DNA of 64,000 nucleotides, from assembly GCA_038277395.1 (NCBI GenBank), contig CM076193.1, positions 80,170,627 to 80,234,626 of the forward strand, read 5' to 3'. Numbering within the stretch: the stretch's first letter is position 1; the number at the start of each line of letters is the position of its first letter. Positions 40,455 through 51,693 of this stretch are shown here, one piece after another. A program made the translations under genes and the position numbers. This DNA comes from Dryocosmus kuriphilus. Taxonomy: Eukaryota; Arthropoda; Insecta; Hymenoptera; Cynipidae. Below the pieces are notes generated by a model. It ran no database searches. It saw only the letters and a program-made list of their open reading frames with translations, and had not been told where the DNA came from.

Positions 40455-40735
40455 GAGCGAGAAGCGCGAGTCTCATGATGAGAATGTATTCCTTAAGGGC
40501 GATAGAGCCTTAAGTAAAATAATTTCTCTTAATTTTAAAATTTTTAATTTTTAATTTAAAGGTTTATACGATCCATAAACACCGAGCGCGTAGCGCGAGG
40601 TGAATAATCTATCGAGCGCAAAGCGCGAGTGCCAACAGACGCGCGCCATAGGCGCGCTCATACTTCGCGCGCAGCGCGGCGGGCGACGCGCGCGATGAGA
40701 ATGTGCCCGCGAAGCGGGCAGATTTTTTAGACTAA
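40455..40735. repeat. Cluster of GC-rich mini-hairpins
   Basis: In an AT-rich setting there are several short near-perfect palindromes: GAGCGCGTAGCGCGAG (about 40584), GAGCGCAAAGCGCGAG (about 40614), GCGCGCCATAGGCGCGC (about 40641), CGCGCGCAGCGCG (about 40665) and GCCCGCGAAGCGGGC (about 40706). GATGAGAATGT occurs at both edges (40478 and 40695), the same end phrase as in the dispersed repeat family. Confidence 0.65.
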
Positions 40736-40750
40736 TTTTAGTCACTAAAA

Positions 40751-41526
40751 TGAAGTAACCTTATAAGAAGAGGAATCAGTCCCCGCATACAAAGGCAGGG
40801 TTGTGCTAGGGGGCTATCTGGCAGTCTTTTCTATGGGATTACCTGGAAGAGAGGGCTGAGAGGTTGCTATCACATAGGCTCCAAATAGAGCTAACGACAC
40901 ACAATCAAGCACAGGCTTTTGTTGTCTTCCGATCGGGTGGGAAAAGGCAGTTCACCCCGAACACAAACGTCTACGGGCACCCGTTCTGCTAGCGCTTTTT
41001 GATTCCCCGCATGCGCAATGAATACGTTCACTTGCTTCTTCCAGCCTTCCAGCGCGGTTGGAAAGGGAGTTGGAAATGGGGTTGGAAAGGGAGTTGCTTC
41101 TTCCAGCATATAATATTTTATATAAGTTTTATTCTGATATTTCTTAAAACATATACGTTTTTACTAATACTTTCTTCATTTCATAACTGAATTAAATTTT
41201 TTTATCAATATTATACAACCCATTTCCACCCTCATTTCCAACTCCCTTTCCAACCCCATTTCCAACTCCCTTTCCAACTCCCTTTCCAACCGCGCTGGAA
41301 GGCTGGAAGAAGCAAGTGAACGTATTCATTGCGCATGCGGGGAATCAAAAAGCTAGCAGAACGGGTGCCCGTAGACGTTTGTACCCCGAAACACTGACCC
41401 AACAAGTCGGTCCGCAGAGCATCAATACTAGATGTGCATTTTGATACTCAATATAATCTCGTGTACAACGACGGAAATATATTAAGCTTTGAATAAAACA
41501 AACGGAGTTTGATTTATATTCCTACA
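40751..41526 (+). repeat. 5' LTR of LTR-1, interrupted by a MITE
   Basis: Matches the 3' LTR on both sides of the 40962-41382 insertion. The promoter-proximal start reads TGAAGTAACCTTATAAGAAG, and GAATAAAACAAAC near 41491 could be the polyadenylation signal. Confidence 0.88.
40962..41382. mobile_element. 421-bp MITE with long inverted repeats, hAT-like target duplication
   Basis: It is flanked by the 8-bp direct repeat ACCCCGAA (40954-40961 and 41383-41390). The 3' LTR has a single copy at the same place. Arms of at least 115 bp mirror each other, starting CACAAACGTCTACGGGCACC and ending GGTGCCCGTAGACGTTTGT. Inside each arm is a short tandem GGTTGGAAAGGGAGTT array. The centre is AT-rich and non-coding. 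An 8-bp duplication points to hAT-type transposase mobilisation. Confidence 0.88.
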
Positions 41527-41674
41527 GATCAAAAGTGGGATCACACTCGCGCGGGTCGCGAAAATAAAAGTTTCACTGATTGAAAACTTAGTGTAAAAAC
41601 ATAGACGTGCAGTGACAGAAGGGTAAGTGACCAGTGCAGTGAAATTGTGCTGTAACATTGTGGCGACGGGTACT

Positions 41675-42786
41675 ATGGCGCCACACAATTATTCTTTTCA
41701 TCGAAGTAGAGCAGAAAGACGATCACGAAGTCGAAGTCGTCGTCGCTCACGCAGTCATCACCGCGAGCGCAGAGAATAAAGGGGCAGATCGCAGGATGAG
41801 TCGACCCAGGCTTATCGTGACGAGATGAAGCAGACGCACCAAAGGATTCGCTCCCGAAGCCCTCTATATAATAATGACAGAGGATCTGAACCTAGCAGTT
41901 CATCAAGCCGTGAGTCAGACCTTGCCAAATTGGCCGCAGTTTTGTCCAGCATCGTTAAAACAGGTTCAAGAAAATCTAACTATATCAATGAAAAAATATT
42001 GCCAGAATTTGACCCGGAATTAAAGATTTTTTCTGCGAGTGAGTGGATACAAAAAGTCGATGCATGTGGGGAGATGTATGACTGGGATGGCAAAACCAAG
42101 TTGTATCTTGCAGTATTAAAACTAAAGGGAAAAGCTAAACTTTGGCATGATGGATTGCAAAGTTCACTGTTGACTTGGGAGGTCTTTTGTTTAGCCATAA
42201 TAAAACAATTTCCGTAGGAAGAAAATTTTGGGAAATTAATGGAAGATGCACAGTGTTGTATAAGACTTCACCTAGTCAAGATCTTCAGACATACTGTTTT
42301 GTAAAACTGGACAAAATTAATAAGTTAAAATTAGATATTTCAGAGGGAAAATTAGTTAACTTAATTGCACAGTGAATTCATGACGAGTCCATTCTTACGA
42401 TTGTTTTAGCAGTCCGTAGTTACACTATTGCAGATTTAAACAATTGTTTGAGCGTGTTTCCTAATTCAGATGAAGCAAAAGACATAAAAGGAAAAAATGT
42501 TTTTGCGAATGTTGACAAACGCTTGTTTACGCGATCGGGTAAATCAAAGGCCAATCACAATGAAGGCTGCTTTAGGTGCGGAAAAATGGGGCACATTAAA
42601 CGTTTTTGTCCCGAGACTCAAGTAGATGATTCCTTAAAGAGAGATCAAAATGTTTTGAAAACCAAAGATCAAAAGCAGGAAAAAAAGAATAAAGATAAAT
42701 GTGCGTATTGCGAAATCTTAGGGCATTCAGAAAGTAAATGTTTTAAGAAAATTAATAAAGAAAGAAGGGTAAAAAAAACAGAATGA
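41675..42786 (+). pseudogene. Gag of LTR-1 (capsid and nucleocapsid), disrupted
   Basis: An ATG at 41675 starts a short arginine/serine-rich N-terminus that meets an in-frame stop at 41777. The same frame reopens to 42217 with capsid-like sequence (SEWIQKVDACGEMYDWDGKT, KLYLAVLKLKGKAKLWHDGL). After a frame change near 42215 and a stop near 42373, the nucleocapsid follows at 42448-42786 with two zinc knuckles, CFRCGKMGHIKRFC and CAYCEILGHSESKC. It ends with UGA followed by CUA, in the same frame as the downstream protease. Confidence 0.85.
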
Positions 42787-44546
42787 CTAACCGACAGAGA
42801 AGAGGAGTCCCTGTCGGTTCTAAAATTACAAGAGAGTAATGTAAATAAGCCACTTAAAATGTGCCTCATAAACAATAAAGATAGTCTATGCTCAATAGAT
42901 TTAGGTAGCGATTGTTCCCTTATTATAGAAAGCGAGGCTCGAAAACTAGACTTAAATTTTGAAGAAACCAACAAATTTTTCTCCGGTTTTAATCATGCCG
43001 TCTCGATTCCAATAGCGTGCGCAAAAATAAAATTAATTATCGACAACATTGAACTCAAATTAAAAATCTATATTATGTCAGATGATCAGCTGTCAAAGCA
43101 AATATTAATAGGACGCAATGTATTGAAACCGGGAATCACCGTAACATCTGATGCATCAGGTGAAAAATTTTCCAAGGTATTTGACGGGCACTTATCGGGC
43201 GAACCAATAAATTCGCTCAGAGTAGAGAATGTAGATATTCTCAAAATTATTCAAGAAAAGGATGTACATTGCGAGGATTTGGATGAGGCAGATAAAGAAC
43301 GATCACTAAATCTGCTGCATCGTTTTCGAGAGGGGATAGCATTCGATCTTAAAGAATTAGGTCAATCAAAAATCGGCGAAATGAAAATCGAATTGTTAAA
43401 CGAAACCCCGGTATACCATAGGCCGTACCGTATGTCGAGAAATGAACGTGCAAAATTAAAAGAAATAATTACGAAACTTCAGTCTAGTGGAATCATTCGC
43501 GAAAGTACTTCACCATATGCAAGCCCAGCGTTTTTAGTTTCAAAAAGGGTGGGGTAGGACGCATGGTTGTTGATTTCCGGTCATTAAATAAGATTAAAAA
43601 ACTTGTAAAATATCCCCTGCCGTTGATTGATGACCAGGTAGATAATTTGGGAGGCAGTGAGTATTTTATTTCATTAGACTTGAAATCTGTATTTTATCAA
43701 ATCCCCATGCATCCTGACTCTATTGAAAAAACAGCTATTATCACCCCTGATGGTCATTGGGAATTTTTAAGAATGGCAATGGGTCTAGCCAACTCACCCG
43801 CAATTTTCCAAAAAACTATGAATGAAGCACTTAAGGGTACGAAGGCATCGCTTTATATTGATGATGTATTATTAGGTGTTAACAACATTGAGGAAGGTTT
43901 TAAAGAATTAGAGCTGGTTTTAAAGGCCCTTGAAAAATATAATCTGTTATTAAATTTGCAAAAATGTAAATTTTTCCAAAGGAAAATAGAATATTTAGGT
44001 CGAGAAATATCCATAGAAGGGGTGCGACCAGGTACGCATAAGATCCGTGCAATTATGGAGGCTTCTGATCCTATAAACATTAAACAGGTGCGACAATTTT
44101 TAGGACTAGCAGGGTACTTTCGAAAATTTGTTCAAAACTTTGCACGTAAGGTAGCGCCTTTATTAAATCTACTCAGAAAGAATGTCCCATGGCAGTGGGG
44201 ACCTGATCAATCTAAAGCCGTGCAGGAAATAAAAGCAATTTTGTCTACACGACCAGTTCTAGCCATTTTTGATCCTACATTAAGAACAGAGGTGCACACG
44301 GATGCTAGCTCTATCGATTTAGGAGCAATACTAATTCAAAAGAACAAAGAAAATGAAAAAAGGGTTATTACATATTACAGTCGTAAAACTAGTACCGAAG
44401 AACAAAAGTACCATTCATACGATTTGGAGACTTTAGCAGTATTTGTCGCTCTTAAAGTATTTTGTGTGTATTTGCTGGGCATTAAATTTACAGTTGTGAC
44501 AGATTGCAGTGCAATTCGTACGACCGACAACAAAAAGGACATTTAG
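42787..44546 (+). pseudogene. Pol of LTR-1: protease, reverse transcriptase, RNase H
   Basis: The frame entering from the gag stop holds an aspartic protease (LCSIDLGSDCSLIIE; DLGS in place of the usual DTGA/DTGS, so the threonine is lost). It continues into RT (PVYHRPYRMSRNERAKLKE). A one-base loss near 43552 shifts into 43563-44546, which carries MVVDFRSLNKI, FYQIPMHP, the polymerase box YIDDVLLG and the RNase H start VHTDASSIDLGAIL. A stop at 44546 falls within RNase H (VTDCSA-RTTDNKKDI). Copying of genomic RNA to DNA would be its role. The disruptions make it inactive. Confidence 0.88.
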
Positions 44547-45922
44547 CCTCGAGTTGCATGTTGGTGGGTTTACTTTCAGAATTAAAATTTTGAAATTATA
44601 TACCGTCCGGGCACTCAAGTAGCTCACGTTGATTATTTGATTAGAAATCCTGCAGAATGCTTATCAGTTGACATAACATCAGGAGAGTGGATCAGAGTCG
44701 CACAAGTTCAAGATCACGACATTGAGGTGATACGGAGGATATTAGAATCTGGAGACAGGAAGCCAGAAGTAAAACAGTATTTCAAGAAGTACGACTTAAA
44801 ATGAGGTGTAGTTTTTTTCAGAAAACCAAAGATGGGAACAAATGGCTAGTACCGCGTATGTCTCGATGGAACATTGTCAAAATGTGCCATGACGATCAAG
44901 CAAATTTTGCTTTAGAAAAGACTCTTGAAAAAATTTGTGGAAATTATTGGTTGAAAGGGATGAGAAGATTTGTTAATAAGTATGTCAAGGCTTGTTTAAA
45001 CTGTCTTTACTACAAATCAAAGTCAGATCGGAAACCAGGTTTCCTTCATCCAATCGATAAGGTCGCTAGTCCCTTTCATACGTTACATTTCGATCATGTT
45101 GGTCCATTCATACGTACTAAAAATAAGAAAACACAAATATTGACGATTATTTATGGGTTTACAAAATTTTGCATCCTTGAACCTGTACAAAATACAAAGA
45201 CAAAATACGTCATTAGGGCACCTCACCAGTTATTCGCCCTTTTCGGAGCTCCTACGCGAATAATAACCGATCAAGGAACGGCATTCACTTCGCATACATT
45301 TGAGACCTTCTGCCAAATCTATGTAATTAAGCACATCCTAAACGCCGTTGCAACACCAAGGGCAAACGGACAGTGTGAGAGGTTAAATCGCACAGTATTA
45401 AACTCGTTGGCCGCAACCTGTGGTGGAGAGCCAGAGGACACTTGGGATGATCAGGTGAAAAAGGTGCAGAGTGCAATAAATTGTACAACAAATAGGACTA
45501 CCAAAAGGAGTCCATCCCAGCTCCTTTTCGGATATAAACCCAGAGGTGTAGCAGATGCTGCACTGTCTGCAGAAATTCAGGCGACTTTTGATCATCTCGA
45601 CCTGCAGGAAATGAGGAATGAAGCCAAACGATCAACAGACATAGAGCAAGTCCATCAGAAGAAAAGGTTTGATGTTGGTCGATTCAAACCGCCACAATAC
45701 AAGGTCGGCGAAGTGGTCACAGAGGCAGCTAGGAAAATGGCTACGGTTGAAAGCAGAAAATTGACGGCAAAAGCGAAGGGACCGTTCAAAGTAACCGCAA
45801 TACAACCAAATGACCGCTACGAGGTGCAGGATTTGAGAGATCTGAAGAAGTCGCCTAACCGGCGAAGCACAGTAGCAGTGGACAGTCTTTCGAAATGGGT
45901 CACATTTGATGCCATGGAATAG
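44547..45922 (+). CDS. Integrase of LTR-1
   Basis: After a degraded stretch completing RNase H (44547-44800), an open frame from 44801 encodes integrase. The zinc-binding N-terminal domain ends ACLNCLYYKSKS. The core has D in LHFDHVGPF, D in RIITDQGTAF and E in GQCERLNRTV. The C-terminal GPF-type domain carries AKGPFKVTAIQPNDRYEVQ. The frame ends at 45922, about 360 bp before the 3' LTR, and that interval has no env-like ORF. The 373-codon part appears intact although the true start lies upstream within pol. Confidence 0.85.
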
Positions 45923-46283
45923 GCTGGTAAGTTAAAGTGCATTTGACGTAAGTCAGGCGCAAGTCGGAGTCAGAAGTTCTGAGGTATGTACCCTTGGTCA
46001 GGGTTATACATAAAAGAAGCTTCTGGCAAGGCTTTGACCACGGCCAGGTTGATTTAATTTTCTTATCCCTATCCTATTATTAACACCTCAATAGTTTCAG
46101 CAATCCGATTGGTGCCCTATTGGAACTGATCCCTCCAATTGCAGGCAACCGTTGGGTTGCAGACACGATCCACCTCATGTATCTTAACTATAAGTAACAA
46201 GAATTTATCTTTGTTTTTATTAGGTAAGGAACCATTCATAAATTTTCGAAGTCGAGGGCGACCAGGTTGTCAGGGAGGCCGAC
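45923..46283. other. LTR-1 3' untranslated segment
   Basis: No ORF. Contains CTTGGTCAGGG and GACCACGGCC phrases and a purine-rich GAGGGCGACC / CAGGGAGG region upstream of the 3' LTR that may include a weak polypurine tract. Confidence 0.4.
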
Positions 46284-46630
46284 TGAAGTAAACTTCTAAG
46301 AAGAGGAATCAGTCCCCGCATACAAAGGCAGGGTTGTGCTAGGGGGCTACCTGGCAGCCTTTTCTATGGGGTTACCTGGAAGAGAGGGTGGAGAGGTTGC
46401 TGTCACATAGGCTCCAAATAGAGCTAACGACACACAATCAAGGACATGCTTTTGTTGTCTTCCGATCGGGTGGGAAAAGGCAGTTCACCCCGAACCACTG
46501 ACCCAACAAGTCGGTCCGCAGAGCATCAATGCTAGATGTGCATTTTGATACTCAATATAATCTCGTGTACAACGACGAAAATATATTAAGCTTTGAATAA
46601 AACAAACTGAGTTTGATTTATATTCCTACA
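46284..46630 (+). repeat. 3' LTR of LTR-1
   Basis: 347 bp, TGAAGTAAAC...TTCCTACA. It lacks the MITE present in the 5' LTR, so the MITE inserted after integration. Confidence 0.9.
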
Positions 46631-46703
46631 AAAATTTCAATAATCTGGGGACTACTCTCGGTACATACAGGGTGGCACAAAAGTATGGAATTAAAAAAAA
46701 AAA

Positions 46704-46746
<43 letters not shown>

Positions 46747-46779
46747 AAAGCTTTAGGATTTTCCCCCGGCTCTTCAATA

Positions 46780-47340
46780 GCGACCTAGGTTTGACCTTGA
46801 CCATGACCTTGAAGGTCATATCGAGGTCAAATTCAATTTTTTAAATGGGAAGCCTCATTTTTTATTGCGGATTTGAAAAGAGCAGGATATTTTACGTTCA
46901 AGTATGATCTTAACCATGTCTTTGAGCATGACCTTCAAGGTCATTCCAAGGTGAAACTAGTTTTTTCAAATGGGAACCCCTGTCAATTTTTTAAATGGGA
47001 AGCCCCAATTTTTATTGTGGATTTGGAAAGAGCAGGAAATTTTAAGTTCAAGTATGACTTTGACCATAACCTTTAAGGTCATTACAAGGTCAAACTTGTT
47101 TTTTCAAATGGTAACCCCTATTTTTCATTGTGGATGTGGAGAGAACAGGAAATTTTATCTTCAAGTTTAACCTTGACCATGACCTTCAAGGTCATTCCAA
47201 GACCACACTTGTTTTTTAAAATGGAAACCTCCATTTTTTATTGTGGATTTGGATTTGGAAAGAGCAGGAAATTTTACCTCCAAGTCTGACTTTATCCATA
47301 ATCATGCTCTTGGTCTTGGACTAGACTTCATAGGTAATTT
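46780..47340. repeat. Left-arm ~150-bp repeats with AGGTCA half-sites
   Basis: Repeats contain TTTTTTATTG.GGATTTGG, AAAGAGCAGGAAATTTTA and ACCTTCAAGGTCATTCCAAG. The motif TCAAGGTCA (or its complement) appears several times. The mirror arm is at 49085-49560. Confidence 0.8.
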
Positions 47341-47439
47341 TAAAAAGATTTTTTCAAGAATTTTGAAAAATTCCAGCCACTAGCGATCCCAGTCAGTTAA
47401 GACAATGCTGACAACGATCCTGGACAGTTAAGGAAAGGC

Positions 47440-48517
47440 TTACAACCTGTGTTCAAAATGTTCTCCACCAAAGTCCTGGCAGATTCTTAGAAGGACATAA
47501 AAATTTTCTATCGCACTCCTTATCATATCAGGTGTAATATCAGCGCAAGCATTGACTATTTTTTGTCTTAGATCTTCTAAATCTCGTGGCTTAGTAATGT
47601 ACACTTTATTTTTTATGTAGCCCCAAAGAGAAAAGTCAAGTGGAGTCAGATCAAGGGACCTGGCTGGCCACTCCATTGTTCCTCTGCGAACTATCCAACG
47701 ATTACTAAATACTACATCTAGGCGGTTTCTCACAATCACCTGAAAATGAGCAGATGCACCATCATGCTGGTACCAAACCTCATTAAGATCATCAGCAGCT
47801 ATTTCTTGAGTCGCTGGGACTATTTGCTCCTGCAGTAATGCCAGATATCTTGGTCCATCTAAATTTCGGTTAATGAAAAAAGGTCCAACTATTCGATCCG
47901 TAAAAATACCTGCCCAAACATTCAATTTTTGCGGGTATTGCGTGTGATGTTCTCGCAGCTAATGAGGATTTTCATTGCTTCAATATCTGCAATTGTGGCG
48001 ATTGACTTCACCGTTAAGTTGAAATGTTGATTCGTCTGAAAAAAACGATGCGTGACTGAAAATTAGGATTCTGAACAATTCTATCCATCATGTTCTCACA
48101 AGATTCAGCTCGCCGGTCAAAATGATTTTTATTTATTTCTCGATGAAGGTGTATTTTGTAAGGGTGAAATTTAATGATCTTTAAATTCCTAAAAATTGAC
48201 ACTCGATCAATTTGAAGCTGTTGAGAGGCCTTCCTAAGAGTTATATGCGGATCTTCGACAAAAAGACTGGCCACTTCCGTTTGCCGCTCTTCTGAGGTTT
48301 CAGTTTTTGGCCTTCCAGATTTTAAATGGTTCTTATTAATCCCAGTTTCTTCAAATCTTCTGATAGTTTTAGAGACAGTGGATTTTCTAATGCCTGTTAA
48401 GCCTTCTCGAAATGTTTCATTAAGTAACTGTACTACTTCGTCATATGACCTACATCTATCACCCCAACCTCTCATCATTAATAAAGAAACTCTCTCTTGT
48501 TCTGTTAGAGAAGCCAT
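47440..48517 (-). pseudogene. DD41D mariner transposase, copy 3, disrupted
   Basis: The N-terminal frame from an ATG at 48517 (MASLTEQERVSLLMMRGWGD) holds two helix-turn-helix segments (GIRKSTVSKTIRRFEETGIN; ITLRKASQQLQIDRVSIFRN). A frameshift in a seven-T/A run near 48037-48043 and at least two stops between 47930 and 48010 hit the region of the first catalytic aspartate. The C-terminal frame 47925-47440 has YQHDGASAHF and DLTPLDFSLWGYIK, with 41 residues between the two aspartates. It is divergent from copies 1 and 2 but similar in architecture. Confidence 0.87.
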
Positions 48518-49639
48518 GGTGAAAGAAAGCAATAAAATAACAGATTTCAAAGACTCCTAGAAAGAACTATTAAGAAACAGCAATCGCGCCACCCAAGAAA
48601 AGAATTCCACTAACTATCCTGAAAAGGACTGTTAGAGGTGCTAAAGCAGCGAAAATAACAGTTTTTCGAATATCCTAAAAAGGAATACTGAAAAGCAGCA
48701 ACCGCGCCAAAAAAATAAACTCCACTATCTATCCTGAAAAAGACTGTTAGAGAGACCAAAGCAGCAAAAGTATCTGTTTTTCAATTATCCTCAAAAGGCA
48801 TGCTTTAGAGTACGTTACACAGTTGGCGGACAAGATTTTCAAAAAATCGACCAATTTACGCCTTTGTTATGCGGAGATTTTTGGGATCGCTGATTACGAA
48901 TCTGAAATCAGTTTTTGAAAATTATTAATCCAAGATGCCGGAACCAAGATGGCGGACAAGATTTAAAAAGAATCAACCAATTTACGCCAAATTTGGTGTA
49001 AAACTGGGACTAATATGAATTGTCCAAAATCTGACTGGGATCGCTAAGGGGTTACCCTACAGTAGCTGTAATTTTTCAAAATTCTTGAAAAAATCTTTTT
49101 AAAATGACCTCGAAAACCTGGTTCAAGGCCAAGAGCATGATTATGGATAAATTCACATTTGAAGGTAAAATTTCCTGCTCTTTCCAAATCCGCAATAAAA
49201 AATGGGGGTTCTCATTTGAAAAAACAGGTGTGAATTTGGAATGACCTTGAAGGCCATGGTAAGATTATACTTAAAGATAAAATTTCCTTCTCTTTCCACA
49301 TCCACAATGAAAAATAGGGGTTCCCATTTGAAAAAACAAGTTTGACCTTGGAAGGACCTTGAAGGTCATGGTCAAGGACATGGTCAAGGACATGGACAAG
49401 GTCATACTCGAACTTAAAATTTCCTGCTCTTTCCAAATCCGCAATAAAAAATGGGTCTTCCAATTTAAAAAATTGAATTTGACCTCGATATGACCTTCAA
49501 GGTCATGGTCAAGGTTAAAACGAGATAGCAGTTGAATAGCCAGGGAAAAATCCTATAACTTTTGTATTTAATATTTTTCAAAGAAATCACTCTTGATGAG
49601 TTATTCAGGGATTTCCATACTTTTGTGTCACCCTGTATA

Positions 49640-51266
49640 TATTCGTGTCGATCGTAGGCACAGCTTCATGTCGGTGTGTGGTTCTTTCTGTATTCCTAAA
49701 GCTACAATTGTTATAACAATTTTCTACAAGTTTTTTAAACAGTTTGATTACAGAATGTAAGAAACCTACTTTATACAACGCTATGAAAATCAAGAGTCCC
49801 AGAGAACAATATCCTAGATATCTAAGCCAGTCATTGACATGCTCTTTCCAAGCTTGGATTCTTTTATGGCTCGATATCGTATCTAAGAGGTTTTCCGCGT
49901 TTTATAAAGTTAGATGCGTGTTTCTTAATGTGTTACTGTCTATCACATTGGGTAACATTATCATCCTATCTTTAATTAGTGTCATGTCTGGTAAATTAGC
50001 TTGGTACGTTATATTTTAATATACATATTGCGTTACATTTAGTTCGTTGTTTCTTATATTTAAAGAGATTCGTGAAGACATAATTTTGCAACTATGCCCT
50101 GATATTTTATAGGTTCCTATGTATAGAGTTCTTGTTTCTATTTCTTTGTTTGCACATAGGATGTTTACTGTTTCGACGACTGTTAAAATAACCAGATAAC
50201 TGTAGTTATGGGAATGTAGGTTTCGGGTTGGAGTAGAAAGGTACCTAATTTACATTTCCTTTCTGATTGCGTATTCACTAAGGTAGCGTCGCATGTATTC
50301 TGTTAGTGTGTCCGAAAATTAGGTTCTTGTCTTTTACAAATTCGTAAACCGTCGATTAGCTTACAATCTCGTAATTCGTCTTTGCCAGTAGGCACATAAA
50401 TGTATTTCCCTGTCAATAGGTATTCGTGGTCAGGCAGTATGCTCAAAAACGTTCCGTCTGGGCGTTTGTCGGAGATAGGAATAACTCTCTCGAGCATTAA
50501 CAATTCGTTGTCAAGGACGGATAACTGGATGATTTAAATCAATAAGTCTTGTCTTGTAATGATATTAATCTTGGAAGAGTCAATTATGCGCCTATAATAA
50601 TTGGTTTCTTCGCCTTCGAAATGGTAACGAGGTTTGTGTTGATTCTCGAACTCCTTTTATAGTTTCTTTAATAATTGCTGGTGTTATTATTGACGAATCC
50701 ACTATCCCGTGTTTGCCTAAATTTATAGCGTTGAGGGCAGTCTATAAGTCTTCGTTCATTTCAGAGATAAATACTTCTATAATTGTCATTTTATCCTGAA
50801 GTATTGATTGTTCTTTATACTTGTTGGAGCTATCCACTAGTTGTCTTATTAGGGTGTTATCAGCTGTTAACCTAGTGTCGAGGGATCCCATGTCCTGAAA
50901 GGAGCTGTCTAATATTGATTTGATTATTCTGGTGTTATTCTTGATAATACAAAATGTTTTGAAATGTTCTTTGTTCCAAATAATGTTTTAGATACCTCTG
51001 CGACGAAATTGAACAAACTTCGGTGAAATCTCGTCTTTCCCATAATATTGTGTAACAGGATTTCTTTCGACTTCAATTTGCTTTAGTGGGCTATTAGGAT
51101 ATCTACCGTATGTATTTGAGAGCAGGTTTCATCGCAGTTTTGTCATAAGAATTTTTTTATTTCTTCTATTGCCTCTATTCTGTCATACGTGTTTGTGAGG
51201 TTGATTCCTATTATCAATGTCCACTGGTCGTCGAATAAGGTAATTTGCCCAAGTTCTTCTTTGTAT
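49640..51266 (-). pseudogene. Env (baculovirus-F-like fusion protein) of LTR-3, main part, disrupted
   Basis: Minus-strand fragments fit insect retroelement envelope proteins of the F type. The segment adjoining the LTR-2 insertion (51266-51143) contains QWTLIIGINLTNTYDRIEAI. The 50503-50303 frame has MLERVIPISDKRPDGTFLSI and YIYVPTGKDELRDCK. Near the C-terminus (about 49800-49720) a hydrophobic membrane-anchor-like segment CSLGLLIFIALYKVGFLHS precedes a short basic tail. Several stops and frame changes separate these pieces. The N-terminal signal-peptide portion lies at 60758-60688, beyond the inserted LTR-2, and the C-terminus ends at the mariner at 49635. The protein would mediate membrane fusion in an infectious errantivirus; this copy is dead. 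Confidence 0.65.
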
Positions 51267-51270
51267 AAGT

Positions 51271-51680
51271 TGTAAGATAGATGTCGCGTGGCTGCCCGAG
51301 CGACGGGACCCTTTGCCGAGCCCGCCCGGGAATCCACGAAGGATCCCGTGCGTGTGGCTGGCGGCAGCTCTCGTTGCTCGTGCGGCCACAGACAGTTAGT
51401 CGTTAGTTCTCAGAGTGGTGAGTCTTGTTGCGCTTCTTGGTGGTGCCACTGCCAGTCTCATTGATTACTGTATCTCGAATACCTGCTGTCGCCGTCGTTG
51501 TCGCAACTCATTGTGGGAAGATACCCCCTGAATATTTCTTGTTCACTGATCAACATTCTACACTCGCAAAGTAAGTCCTATTAAAGTTATGTTTTCACTA
51601 CCCTGCCTTCTTTTATTGTCTTAACCTGATCTCGGCGTCCATTTCCTTCTCCCTTCCCTGGTGAGATCCTCAGCTCTACA
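51271..51680 (+). repeat. 5' LTR of LTR-2
   Basis: 410 bp, GC-rich in the first half and containing GATTACTGTATCTCGAATAC. A CAAAGTAAGTCC sequence near 51566 resembles a splice donor, which could supply spliced subgenomic RNAs. CTATTAAAG near 51576 may be a weak polyadenylation element. Confidence 0.93.
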
Positions 51681-51682
51681 CC

Positions 51683-51693
51683 TGGCGCCCAAC
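51683..51693 (+). promoter_or_regulatory. Primer-binding site (tRNA-Lys-like)
   Basis: TGGCGCCCAAC starts two bases after the 5' LTR. It is complementary to the 3' end of lysine tRNA (family knowledge: TGGCGCCC...), where minus-strand DNA synthesis would start. Confidence 0.8.

Larger units (their letters stand above)
40751..46630 (+). mobile_element. LTR-1: Ty3/gypsy retrotransposon, full length but decayed
   Basis: LTRs at 40751-41526 (with a 421-bp insertion) and 46284-46630 begin TGAAGTAA and end TTATATTCCTACA. They are flanked by an AAAA direct repeat (40747-40750; 46631-46634). Order is gag, protease, RT, RNase H, integrase, as in Ty3/gypsy. There is no env. About 14 differences over 347 bp of LTR (roughly 4 percent, counted by eye) indicate an older insertion than LTR-2. 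Confidence 0.88.
46668..49635 (-). mobile_element. DD41D Tc1/mariner element, copy 3 (different family)
   Basis: Terminal inverted repeats CAGGGTGGCACAAAAGTATG (left) and CATACTTTTGTGTCACCCTG (right) sit between TA dinucleotides. Both long arms (about 46780-47340 and 49085-49560) are inverted tandem repeats of ~150 bp built from TGACCTTGA/TCAAGGTCA phrases. The transposase on the minus strand is between them. A (TA)n run lies just inside the left end. A ~125-bp direct duplication (GCAGCAA.CGCGCCA, CTATCCTGAAAA.GACTGTTAGAG) is at 48570-48790. Confidence 0.9.

Noticed and set aside
51143..51389. Minus-strand ORFs crossing the LTR-2 left boundary
   Set aside because: They are chimeras of antisense LTR sequence and the true env segment; only the part at or below 51266 belongs to env.
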